Assembly: GCA_044508835.1 (NCBI GenBank)
Contig: JBIQHD010000001.1
Coordinates: forward strand, 186,001-250,000
Origin: JAKFDI01 sp044508835
GTDB lineage: Bacteria; Pseudomonadota; Gammaproteobacteria; Burkholderiales; Burkholderiaceae_C
DNA: 64,000 bases
Direction: 5' to 3'
This document shows, piece by piece, positions 52,291 through 60,815 of this stretch. Made by a program: the position numbers and the translations under genes. The notes under the pieces were generated by a model. That model worked only from the letters and a program-made list of their open reading frames with translations, did no database searches and was not told where the DNA came from. How positions within the stretch are numbered: the stretch's first letter is position 1; each line of letters opens with the position of its first letter.

Positions 52291-53445
52291 ATGATCCGCG
52301 ACCCAGAGACCCTGACCGCCCTGCTCGACAGCATCAGCCGCTTCGTGCGCGAGCGCCTGGTGCCGGCCGAGCACGAAGTGGCCGAGACCGACGAGATCCC
52401 CGAGGCCATCGTGGCCGAGATGCGCGCGCTCGGCCTGTTCGGGCTGACCATCCCCGAGGCCTACGGCGGCCTGGAGCTGACGATGGAGGAGGAGTCGCTC
52501 GCGATGATCGAGATGGGCAAGACCTCGCCCGCCTTCCGTTCCATCTTCGGCACCACCGTGGGCATCGGCTCGCAAGGCATCCTGATGGACGGCACCGAGG
52601 CGCAGAAGGCCCAGTGGCTGCCGCGCCTGGCCAGCGGCGAGATCATGGCCTCGTTCGCGCTCACCGAGCCCGAGGCGGGTTCGGACGCCGGCTCGCTGCG
52701 CACCACGGCCGTGCGCGACGGGGACGACTACGTCGTCAACGGCACCAAGCGCTTCATCACCAACGCGCCGCACGCCGGCATGTTCACGCTGATGGCGCGC
52801 ACCGACCCGGGCAACAAGGGCTCGGGCGGCGTGTCCGCCTTCATCGTCGACGCCAAGACGCCGGGCATCAGCTTCGGCAAGCGCGACAAGAAGATGGGCC
52901 AGCGCGGGGCGCACACCTGCGACGTGATCTTCGACGACGTGCGCGTGCCCGCGGCCAACCTCATCGGCGGCAAGGAAGGGCGGGGCTTCAAGACCGCGAT
53001 GAAGGTGCTGGAGAAGGGGCGCATCCACATCGCGGCCATCTGCGTGGGCATGGCCGAGCGCATGCTCGACGACGCGCTGCGCTACGCGGTGCAGCGTAAG
53101 CAGTTCGGCCAGCCCATCGCCGAGTTCCAGCTCGTGCAGGCGATGCTGGCCGACAGCAAGATGGAAGTCTATGCCGCGCGCTGCATGGTGCTGGACGCGG
53201 CGCGCCGCCGCGACGACGGCGCCAACGTGTCGACCGAGGCGTCGTGCTGCAAGCTCTTCGCCTCGGAGATGTGCGGCCGCGTGGCGGACCGGGCGGTGCA
53301 GATCTTCGGGGGCTCGGGCTACATCGCCGAGCACGGGATCGAGCGCTTCTACCGCGACGCGCGGCTGTTCCGGCTGTACGAGGGCACCAGCCAGATCCAG
53401 CAGATCGTCATCGCGCGCAACATGGTGCGCGAAGCCACGCGCTGA
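52291..53445 (+). CDS. Acyl-CoA dehydrogenase
   Basis: A 384-residue FAD-dependent dehydrogenase with the standard order: N-terminal helical domain, beta domain with ALTEPEAGSDAGS, and C-terminal domain with RKQFGQPIAEFQ, GGSGYIAEHGIER and the catalytic Glu in YEGTSQIQ. All are intact. It introduces the alpha,beta double bond in an acyl-CoA of unknown chain. It stands alone before tRNA-Ala. The start was set at 52291, after CCCCCGAAGG and near the expected N-terminus. Confidence 0.94.
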   Translation: MIRDPETLTALLDSISRFVRERLVPAEHEVAETDEIPEAIVAEMRALGLFGLTIPEAYGGLELTMEEESLAMIEMGKTSPAFRSIFGTTVGIGSQGILMDGTEAQKAQWLPRLASGEIMASFALTEPEAGSDAGSLRTTAVRDGDDYVVNGTKRFITNAPHAGMFTLMARTDPGNKGSGGVSAFIVDAKTPGISFGKRDKKMGQRGAHTCDVIFDDVRVPAANLIGGKEGRGFKTAMKVLEKGRIHIAAICVGMAERMLDDALRYAVQRKQFGQPIAEFQLVQAMLADSKMEVYAARCMVLDAARRRDDGANVSTEASCCKLFASEMCGRVADRAVQIFGGSGYIAEHGIERFYRDARLFRLYEGTSQIQQIVIARNMVREATR

Positions 53446-53537
53446 GGGGCGGGGCCGCGAAACCTCGGCGGCGTCATGATTTCCGGCCGCGCCGGCCGCC
53501 GACCCCGCCGCCGTTTTGCTAAACTCGCGGCCGCAGT

Positions 53538-53613
<76 letters not shown>

Positions 53614-53631
53614 CCACTTTCGAAAACGGAC

Positions 53632-53672
53632 AAAGGCCCCTCGGAGCGATCCGCACGGGGCCTTTCTCTTTC
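53632..53672 (+). terminator. Rho-independent terminator after tRNA-Ala
   Basis: AAAGGCCCC (53632-53640) pairs with GGGGCCTTT (53657-53665) around an inner GGA/TCC stem, followed by CTCTTT. It ends the tRNA transcript and may also serve the convergent TetR-type gene ending at 53699. Confidence 0.85.
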
Positions 53673-53698
53673 CGGCCGCCGGACCTCGGCCCGCGCGC

Positions 53699-54940
53699 TC
53701 AGGGCGGGCTCAACAGCCCCATGAGCATCGGCCGCACGTAGAGCTCGGCGGCGTTCTCCCCGGTCGCCGAGCGCACCCAGCGCCGGAGCTCGGAGGCCGC
53801 CGTGATGCTCATGAAGACGTGGTGCGCGGCCAGGGCCGGGTCGACCCTGCGGATGCTGCCGTCCATCAGCCCCTCGACGACGACGTTGGCGATGCGCTCG
53901 GTCACCCGCCCCAGTTCCTCGGTCACCCGGGCGCGGTGCGCCTGGTCGGGAAAGGCCGAGTTGGCCGTGGAGCGCAGCAGCGGCCCCTCGGGCGACAGCT
54001 GGAAGCGCACCAGGCCGCGGGCGATCGAGCAGAGGTGGTCCCAGCCGCCGCCGCCGAAGCCCTCCGTCAGCCGGATCGCCTTGCGCACGATGCCGACGGA
54101 GTGCTCGAAGCACTGCGCGATGAGCTCTTCCTTGTTGTCGTTGTAGTAGTAGAACGCGCCCTTCGTCATGTTCAGGCGCTCGGAGATCTTCGTCACCGAG
54201 GCGCCGCCGTAGCCCTGCTCATTGATCAGCTCGATGGCGGCCCGCAGGAAGGCTTCCGCGGGGCTGCGCTCGGGCACGTCGTCGAGCCACTCCTTCTCGA
54301 CGCCGAGCGGCGACCACGCGGCCGCCGGCCCGTGCAGGCCGTGCAGCACGATGTCGGCGAGCCGCTGCACGGCGCGCGGCTGGTCCTCCGGCGCGTAGCG
54401 GCGGGCCACGATCCGCAGGCTGTTGGCCAGCGACAGCAGCACGTGCGCGCGCGCGTTCAGGTGCTCGCGCCCGAGGCCCTGCGTCTCCGGTCCGGCGAGC
54501 AGGCCCTTGACGCGCCGGAACAGGCTGGTGTAGGCGGCGAACACCGCCTCGATGTGCGGGCTCGGAAGCGCGCGGATCTCGTGGAAGACGACGATGGCCG
54601 GCCGCGTGCCGCGGTGGATGCCGTCCTGCAGCTCCACGTGCAGGCGCAGCAGCTCGGTCACGCGCGCGGCCACGGTCGGCGCCTTCGCCGCGCGGGCGAC
54701 GAGCTCGTCGCAGACCTCGATGGCGCGCATGAAGCACGCCACCGAGAGGTCTTCCTTGCGCCGGTAGTAGTAGGTGACGCTGTTCTTGATGAGGCCGACG
54801 CTCGCCGCCACGTCCGACAGCGTCGTGCCGATGACGCCGCGCTCGTTGAACAGCCGCGACGCGACGAGGACGAGCGCCTCGCGCTTCGCGTCGTACTTGC
54901 GTGTCGAGGACGACGGATCCGAGGACGTCTCTGAGCTCAT
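53699..54940 (-). CDS. Tandem double-domain TetR-family transcriptional regulator
   Basis: A 413-residue protein that contains two complete TetR units. The first helix-turn-helix lies at about 20-66 (TTLSDVAASVGLIKNSVTYYY) and its ligand domain runs to about 210. The second HTH is at about 228-275 (ASVTKISERLNMTKGAFYYYY-like), with its own ligand domain to the end. Ordinary TetR proteins are about 200 residues and dimerise; this one may act as an internal pseudo-dimer. It is divergent from the ABC operon 392 bases away. The start at 54940 follows MSSETSSDPS. Confidence 0.9.
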   Translation of the reverse strand: MSSETSSDPSSSTRKYDAKREALVLVASRLFNERGVIGTTLSDVAASVGLIKNSVTYYYRRKEDLSVACFMRAIEVCDELVARAAKAPTVAARVTELLRLHVELQDGIHRGTRPAIVVFHEIRALPSPHIEAVFAAYTSLFRRVKGLLAGPETQGLGREHLNARAHVLLSLANSLRIVARRYAPEDQPRAVQRLADIVLHGLHGPAAAWSPLGVEKEWLDDVPERSPAEAFLRAAIELINEQGYGGASVTKISERLNMTKGAFYYYNDNKEELIAQCFEHSVGIVRKAIRLTEGFGGGGWDHLCSIARGLVRFQLSPEGPLLRSTANSAFPDQAHRARVTEELGRVTERIANVVVEGLMDGSIRRVDPALAAHHVFMSITAASELRRWVRSATGENAAELYVRPMLMGLLSPP

Positions 54941-55332
54941 GGGGCGATGGTGGGCACTCGAAGGGCGGGCGGCGCCCGGGCCTTCGGCTGCACGCCCGGG
55001 ATGCGAGGCTGCGGATTCTCGGCGGCGGGGCCGGTGCGCCTGCACGGGAGTTTCACGGCCGTGCAGGTGCGGGGTTCCCCCGCCGCCGCTTCGATGGCGC
55101 GCCACGACGCGCGCCGCCCTCGCGATTACAGCGCGTGACGATGATTTTTAGAACCTAGGGTATCTACGAGATTTCGAGAAGTTCTTCGTATGTTCTTATG
55201 CATTCCCGCGCTGTTTGGAACGATCGGTTTTCACCCGCGCAATCGCGTGAACCTATCGCCGACGCCGCGCCGATGCGCCGGGCTCCTGCGCCGAGGCGCG
55301 CGGGCGCGGCAGGCCCACACCTTGGAGACGTC
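54941..55332. promoter_or_regulatory. Divergent control region between the TetR gene and the ABC operon
   Basis: No gene is supported here. Bases 55135-55205 are clearly AT-richer than the surroundings and contain two imperfect palindromes: TAGA...TCTA at 55149-55166 and TACGA-N16-TCGTA at 55165-55190, the latter enclosing AGAA-G-TTCT (55177-55185). These are candidates for TetR operators and overlapping promoters. Assignment to the TetR protein is by position only. Confidence 0.45.
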
Positions 55333-56904
55333 ATGGTCCGTACCGCCCTTTCCGTGCTCATCGCCGCCGCCTTCGCCGGGTCGGCGCCGTCGTTCGCGCA
55401 GGCGCCCAAGCCGGCGTCCGGCCAGCTGACGGTGGCCTTCGCGGCCGAGGCGACGACGCTCGACCCGGTGAAGTACTCCGCCGGGGTCGACCAGTACTTC
55501 ATCGGCCAGCTCTTCGAGCAGCTGGTGCGGCCCGACCCGGCGCTCAAGCGCCAGAACTGGCTGGCCGAGTCGTGGGAGGTGAAGGAGGTCGACGGCAAGC
55601 CGGTGCTGGACGTGCGCATCCGCAAGGGCGTGAAGTTCCACAACGGCGACCCGCTGACGGCGCGCGACTTCGAGTTCTCGCAGAAGCGGCTGGCCGACGC
55701 GAAGCAGTCGCGCTGGTCGCACCTGCAGGGCGCGGTGGAGCGCTTCGAGGTCGTCGACGACCACCACTTCAAGATCCACTTCAAGGAGGGCGACGCCTCC
55801 TACATCGCCGACAACCTGCAGCTGTGGGCGATGCCCAAGGCCTACTTCGAGAAGGTGGGCGAGGAAGGCTTCGCCAAGGCGCCGGTCGGCACGGGCCCCT
55901 GGAAGTTCGTCTCGCGCTCGGTGAAGGAGGAGCTCCGGCTCGAGGCCTTCGACGACTACTGGAACAAGGACGCCCGCCCGACCGTCAAGCAGCTCACCAT
56001 CAAGGTGATCCCCGAGGACCTGACCCGCGTGGCCGCCTTCAAGACCGGCGCCGTCGACTGGATCGACGCGGTGCCGCCGGCCCTGGTGGCCGAGTTCAAG
56101 AAGATGCCGGGCGTGAAGACCGCGACGCTGGTGTCGGGCAACAACCTCTTCCTCGACTTCGCCTCGCACATGCCCAGCTCGCCCTGGCGCGACGTGCGCG
56201 TGCGCCAGGCGGCGGCGCACGCCATCGACGTGGACGCGATCATCAAGTCGGTGCTCTTCGGCCAGGGCGAGCGCTACGTCGAGGTGGGCCGGGGCAGCGC
56301 CGGCTACGACGCGGCCCTGAAGCCCTATCCCTACGACGTGCGCAAGGCCCGCGACCTGCTGCGCCAGGCGGGCTACCCGAACGGCTTCGACACCCCCTGC
56401 TACAACCTCACGACGCCGCGCGAGCCGAACATGAAGGAGATGGGCGAGGCCATGTTCGCCTTCCTCTCGGCCGCCGGCATCCGCTGCAAGGTGCAGGGGC
56501 TGGAGTACGGCGCGTGGATCAACCTCGGCCGCCGCAGCTCGCCGCCGGAGATGGACGGCGTGGTGTCCTGGATGTGGGCGCAGGGGCTGCCCGGCGACCC
56601 GGGCACGCCCTGGTCCGGCCACGTGCACACCTACGAGCCCGGCAAGGGGTGGGGCAGCTACTCCTACACCAGCGATGCGGAGCTCGACAAGCTGATCGAG
56701 GACGCCAAGCGGACGATGGACGTCGGCAAGCGCGAGGCCCTGCTCGAGCAGATCGCGAAGCTCAAGCATGAGCGCGTCGCCGGCGGGCTCACGACGTACC
56801 GGCCGCTCGTCACCTTCGCCTGGCGCGACAAGGTCGAGTACACGCCGTGGCCCGCGCCGGGCGCGTGGCGCTCGTTCCAGCAGATCGGGCTGAAGCAGCC
56901 GTAG
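55333..56904 (+). CDS. ABC transporter substrate-binding protein (SBP_bac_5, peptide/opine/nickel class)
   Basis: A 523-residue periplasmic binding protein with a signal peptide (ending near residue 22, SFAQ) and the extracellular solute-binding family 5 fold (TLDPVKYSAGVDQYF, KGVKFHNGDPLTARDFEFS). GGAG precedes the ATG at 55333 by eight bases; upstream in-frame Mets give no signal peptide and were rejected. It opens a tightly packed operon with two permeases and two ATPases. Ligand unknown; family members bind peptides, opines, nickel complexes or sugars. Confidence 0.92.
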   Translation: MVRTALSVLIAAAFAGSAPSFAQAPKPASGQLTVAFAAEATTLDPVKYSAGVDQYFIGQLFEQLVRPDPALKRQNWLAESWEVKEVDGKPVLDVRIRKGVKFHNGDPLTARDFEFSQKRLADAKQSRWSHLQGAVERFEVVDDHHFKIHFKEGDASYIADNLQLWAMPKAYFEKVGEEGFAKAPVGTGPWKFVSRSVKEELRLEAFDDYWNKDARPTVKQLTIKVIPEDLTRVAAFKTGAVDWIDAVPPALVAEFKKMPGVKTATLVSGNNLFLDFASHMPSSPWRDVRVRQAAAHAIDVDAIIKSVLFGQGERYVEVGRGSAGYDAALKPYPYDVRKARDLLRQAGYPNGFDTPCYNLTTPREPNMKEMGEAMFAFLSAAGIRCKVQGLEYGAWINLGRRSSPPEMDGVVSWMWAQGLPGDPGTPWSGHVHTYEPGKGWGSYSYTSDAELDKLIEDAKRTMDVGKREALLEQIAKLKHERVAGGLTTYRPLVTFAWRDKVEYTPWPAPGAWRSFQQIGLKQP

Positions 56905-56924
56905 CGCGGGCGGAGTCGCAGGGC

Positions 56925-57845
56925 ATGATCCGCTTCCTCATGCGGCGCCTCGGGCTGGCCGTGCTGAGCATCGTCGGCGCGAGCATCGTGATCTTCATGA
57001 TCTCGCGCCTGTCCGGCGACCCGATCCTGCTGCTGCTGCCGATCGAGGCGCCGCCCGACGTGATCGAGGCGACGCGCACGGCCATGGGCCTGGACAAGCC
57101 GGTGTGGGTGCAGTACCTCATCTACGCGCAGCACGCGCTGACGGGCGACTTCGGCAACTCCTACCGCTGGCAGACGCCCGCGCTCGACCTGGTGCTCGAC
57201 CGCCTGCCCGCCACCATGCAGCTGGCGGTGGCCGGCCTGCTCTTCAGCGTGCTGCTCGCGGTACCGCTGGGCATCCTGTCGGCGGTGTACCGGGGCAGCT
57301 GGCTCGACAACGTCGCCAAGGGCTTCGCGATGCTCGGGCAGGCGATGCCGGGGTTCTGGGTGGGCCTGCTGCTGATCCTGCTGTTCTCGGTGCACCTCGG
57401 GTGGCTGCCGGCGTTCGGGCACGGCACGGCGGCGCACATCGTGATGCCCGCCATCGCGCTGGGCTGGTACCCGGTGGCGGCGCAGACGCGCATCGTGCGC
57501 TCGGCCATGCTCGACGTGCTCGACAGCGACTACATCCGCATGGGCCGCTCGCTCGGCACGCCGGAGTGGCTGCTGGTGTGCAAGTACGCCTTCCGCAACG
57601 CCGCGATCCCGCTGGTCACCATGCTCGGCGTCTACTTCGCGGCCATGCTCGGCGGCGCCTTCGTCGTCGAGGTCGTGTTCGCCTGGCCGGGGCTCGGGCG
57701 CACCGTGGTGGAGGCGGTGTTCGCCCGCGACTTCCCGGTGGTGCAGGCCGGCGTGCTGTTCACCTCGGTGCTGTTCGTCGGCGCCAACCTGCTGGTCGAC
57801 CTGAGCTACGGGCTCATCGACCCGCGCATCCGCCATGCCGGCTGA
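56925..57845 (+). CDS. ABC transporter permease, DppB type
   Basis: A 306-residue inner-membrane permease with about six helices, opening MIRFLMRRLGLAVLSIVGASIVIFMI. The EAA-type loop is in ARIVRSAM...YIRMGRSLGT, which contacts the ATPases. An N-terminal extension was excluded by starting at 56925 next to AGGGC. It pairs with the following DppC-type permease and is 20 bases after the binding-protein gene. Confidence 0.94.
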   Translation: MIRFLMRRLGLAVLSIVGASIVIFMISRLSGDPILLLLPIEAPPDVIEATRTAMGLDKPVWVQYLIYAQHALTGDFGNSYRWQTPALDLVLDRLPATMQLAVAGLLFSVLLAVPLGILSAVYRGSWLDNVAKGFAMLGQAMPGFWVGLLLILLFSVHLGWLPAFGHGTAAHIVMPAIALGWYPVAAQTRIVRSAMLDVLDSDYIRMGRSLGTPEWLLVCKYAFRNAAIPLVTMLGVYFAAMLGGAFVVEVVFAWPGLGRTVVEAVFARDFPVVQAGVLFTSVLFVGANLLVDLSYGLIDPRIRHAG

Positions 57846-57852
57846 GCACGCG

Positions 57853-58755
57853 ATGAGCACCGCCCTGCAACCCGGAATCGCGGCGGCGCCGCCCCACGCG
57901 CCGCGGGCCGGCTGGCTGCGCCGGCTGCGCGGCCGCGGCCTGCCGTGGCTGTCGATGGGCTTCCTGTGCCTGCTGCTCGTCGCCGCGGTGGCGGGCGAGC
58001 GGCTCGCGCCCTGGGACCCGAACGCGCTGGACCTCGCCAACGTGTTCAAGCCGCCGGTGTGGAACGAGGGCGGGTCCTGGGCGCACGTGCTCGGCACCGA
58101 CAACCTCGGGCGCGACATCTTCAGCCGCATCGTCGCCGGGGCGCGGATCTCGGTGTCGGTGGCGCTCTACGTCATCGTCCTGTCCGGCGGCATCGGCGCG
58201 CTGATCGGGCTCGTCGCCGGCTTCTTCGGTGGCGTGGTGGATGCCGTGCTCATGCGCCTGGCCGACATCCAGATGTCGATCCCGTCGCTGGCGCTCGCGC
58301 TGGTGATCGCGGCGGTGCTGTCGCCCGACTTCACCACCGTCGTCATCGTGATCGTCATCACCTATTGGACCTGGTACGCGCGGATCATCCGCGGCGAGGT
58401 GCTGTCGCTGAAGGAGCGCGACTACGTGGCGCTGGCCCGCGTGGCCGGCTGCAGCAGCTTCACCATCCTGCGCCGCCACCTGCTGCCCAACGTGGCCAAC
58501 ACGCTGCTGGTGCTCGCCACGCTGCAGGTGGGGCAGGTCATCGTCTTCGAGGCCTCGCTCAGCTTCCTCGGGCTCGGCATCCAGCAGCCGGACGTCTCGT
58601 GGGGGCTGATGCTCTCGGACGCCCGCGGCTACATCACCAACGCCTGGTGGCTGATCACGCTGCCCGGCGTGGCCATCGCGCTGACCTGCCTCGCCTCCAA
58701 CCTCGTGGGTGACTGGCTGCGCGACACCCTGGACCCGAAGAGGAAGCAGCGCTGA
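57853..58755 (+). CDS. ABC transporter permease, DppC type
   Basis: A 300-residue permease with six helices and the N-terminal cytoplasmic arm typical of DppC/OppC; LGTDNLGRDIFSRIVAGARISV is the family mark. The EAA loop is DYVALARVAGCSSFTILRRHLLPN. The start at 57853 lies seven bases after the upstream stop. Its TGA overlaps the next ATG by one base (TGATG), so translation is coupled. Confidence 0.94.
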   Translation: MSTALQPGIAAAPPHAPRAGWLRRLRGRGLPWLSMGFLCLLLVAAVAGERLAPWDPNALDLANVFKPPVWNEGGSWAHVLGTDNLGRDIFSRIVAGARISVSVALYVIVLSGGIGALIGLVAGFFGGVVDAVLMRLADIQMSIPSLALALVIAAVLSPDFTTVVIVIVITYWTWYARIIRGEVLSLKERDYVALARVAGCSSFTILRRHLLPNVANTLLVLATLQVGQVIVFEASLSFLGLGIQQPDVSWGLMLSDARGYITNAWWLITLPGVAIALTCLASNLVGDWLRDTLDPKRKQR

Positions 58756-59807
58756 TGCCGACGAACGACGCCGCCACGATCGACCGGCCGGACGCCGCCG
58801 GCGCGCCGCCCGCGGCCCGCAGGCCGCTGCTGCAGATCACCGGGCTGCGGACGCACATCGACGTGCGCCACGGCACCGTGCATGCGGTCGACGGCGTGAA
58901 CCTGGAGGTGGCCGAGCGCGAGACGCTCGGCGTGGTGGGCGAGTCCGGCTCCGGCAAGACGATGACGGGCCTGTCCATCCTGCGGCTGCTGCCCCGCCCG
59001 GGCGGGCGCATCGCGGGCGGCCGGATCCTGCTGGACGGCACCGACCTCGCCGCGCTCGACGAGCGCACGATGGCGCGCGAATGGCGCGGGCGCCGGGTCT
59101 CGATGATCTCGCAGGACCCGCTGACCTCGCTGAACCCGGTGTACTCGGTGGGCGACCAGGTGGGCGCGCCCTTCCTGTACCACGGCCTGGCGCGCAGCCG
59201 CGCCGAGGCGCGCCGCGGCGCGGTGGACGTGCTGACCCAGGTGCGCATCCCCTCGCCCGAGACGCGGCTCAAGGACTACCCGCACCAGTTCAGCGGCGGC
59301 ATGCGCCAGCGCGTGGTCACGGCCATGGCGATCGCCTGCCGCCCGCGCCTGCTCATCGCCGACGAGCCCACCAGCGCGCTGGACGTGACGATCCAGGTGC
59401 AGATGATCGACCTGCTCAAGCGCATCCAGCAGGACACCGGCGTGGGCATCATCCTCATCACGCACGACATGGGCGTGGCCGCGTCGATCTGCGACCGCAT
59501 CGCGGTGATGTACGGCGGGCGGGTGGTCGAGTCCGGCCCGGTGCGCCGCATCTACCGCTCGCCCGGCCATCCGTACACGCGCGCGCTGCTCGACTCGATT
59601 CCCAAGCTCGGCGAGCGGCGCGGCCGCCTGTCGGCGATCGGCGGCCAGCCCCCGAGCCTGCTGAACCCGCCCGCGGGCTGCCGCTTCGCGGCCCGCTGCC
59701 CGCAGCGGATGCCGGTGTGCGAGCGCGAGTACCCGCCGGAGTTCGTGCCGGCCGAGGGCCAGCGCGTCGCCTGCTGGCTGCACCAGGGAGCGCCCGTTGC
59801 CCACTGA
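58755..59807 (+). CDS. ABC transporter ATP-binding protein, DppD type
   Basis: A 350-residue ATPase: Walker A GESGSGKT (62-69), signature QFSGGMRQR, Walker B LLIADEPTSALD, H-loop ITHD. The C-terminal oligopeptide-transporter extension (GCRFAARCPQRMPVCEREYP) is present; its Cys residues could bind an Fe-S cluster. It overlaps the permease gene by one base and the next ATPase by 11. It pairs with DppF-type to energise the importer. Confidence 0.95.
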   Translation: MPTNDAATIDRPDAAGAPPAARRPLLQITGLRTHIDVRHGTVHAVDGVNLEVAERETLGVVGESGSGKTMTGLSILRLLPRPGGRIAGGRILLDGTDLAALDERTMAREWRGRRVSMISQDPLTSLNPVYSVGDQVGAPFLYHGLARSRAEARRGAVDVLTQVRIPSPETRLKDYPHQFSGGMRQRVVTAMAIACRPRLLIADEPTSALDVTIQVQMIDLLKRIQQDTGVGIILITHDMGVAASICDRIAVMYGGRVVESGPVRRIYRSPGHPYTRALLDSIPKLGERRGRLSAIGGQPPSLLNPPAGCRFAARCPQRMPVCEREYPPEFVPAEGQRVACWLHQGAPVAH

Positions 59808-60810
59808 TTCCCATCCGCGTGGCGGCACGCCCCTGCTGCAGGTCCAGGGGCTGCAGAAGCACTTCAAGGTGCGCAACTCGCCGGCCGTGGTCAAGGCGGT
59901 CGACGATGTGGGCTTCGACGTGCCGGCCGGCAGCACCTTCGCCATCGTCGGCGAGTCGGGCTGCGGCAAGACCACCTGCGCGAAGCTGATCCTCGGGCTG
60001 GAGGCGCCCACCGGCGGGCGCATCCTCTTCGACGGCCAGGACGTCGCCGGCCTGCGCGGCGCCGCGCGCCGGCTGTGGCGCCGGCAGGTGCAGGCGGTGT
60101 TCCAGGACCCGTATTCCTCGCTGAACCCGCGGCTGCGCGTGAAGACGATCATCGCCGAGCCCATCCTCGCGCACGAGCGGACCACGGCCGCCGAGCTCGA
60201 CCGCCGCGTCGCCGAGGTGCTCGACGTCGTCGGCCTGCCGGCCGATGCCGCGGGCCGCTACCCGCACGAGTTCAGCGGCGGCCAGCGGCAGCGGGTGGCG
60301 GTGGCGCGGGCGCTCGCCCTGCGGCCGCGGCTGCTGGTGCTGGACGAGCCGACCTCGGCGCTCGACGTCTCGATCCGCGCGCAGATCCTGAACCTGCTGG
60401 GCGACATCCAGAAGGAATATGGCCTGACCTACCTGCTCATCGCCCACGACCTCGCCCTGGTGGAGCACTTCGCCGACGACGTCGGCGTGATGTACCTCGG
60501 CGACATGGTCGAGCAGGGCCCGGCCGGCGCGGTGTTCGCGTCGCCGCGCCACCCCTACACGCGCGCGCTGCTGGCCTCCGTGCTGCGCCCCGACCCCGAC
60601 GTGCCGCTGCCGGTGGGCATGATCAGCGGCGAGATCGGCAGCGCGCTCAGGCCGCCGCCCGGCTGCAAGTTCCACCCGCGCTGCCCGCTCGCCGTCGACG
60701 CCTGCCGCACCGTGCGCCCGCCGGCCACCGCCTTCGGGCCGGGCCACCGGGCGGCCTGCATCGTCGAGGCGGCGCGCAGCCCGCAGCGCGAGGCCGAGAC
60801 CGTGAGCTGA
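59797..60810 (+). CDS. ABC transporter ATP-binding protein, DppF type
   Basis: A 337-residue ATPase: Walker A GESGCGKTT (52-60), QDPYSSLNPR, signature FSGGQRQR, Walker B LVLDEPTSALD, and the C-terminal GCKFHPRCPLAVDAC. The start is TTG at 59797, supported by GGGAG seven bases upstream and by the 11-base overlap with the DppD-type gene. The carboxylase ATG follows its stop by five bases. Confidence 0.93.
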   Translation: MPTDSHPRGGTPLLQVQGLQKHFKVRNSPAVVKAVDDVGFDVPAGSTFAIVGESGCGKTTCAKLILGLEAPTGGRILFDGQDVAGLRGAARRLWRRQVQAVFQDPYSSLNPRLRVKTIIAEPILAHERTTAAELDRRVAEVLDVVGLPADAAGRYPHEFSGGQRQRVAVARALALRPRLLVLDEPTSALDVSIRAQILNLLGDIQKEYGLTYLLIAHDLALVEHFADDVGVMYLGDMVEQGPAGAVFASPRHPYTRALLASVLRPDPDVPLPVGMISGEIGSALRPPPGCKFHPRCPLAVDACRTVRPPATAFGPGHRAACIVEAARSPQREAETVS

Positions 60811-60815
60811 CCCCC

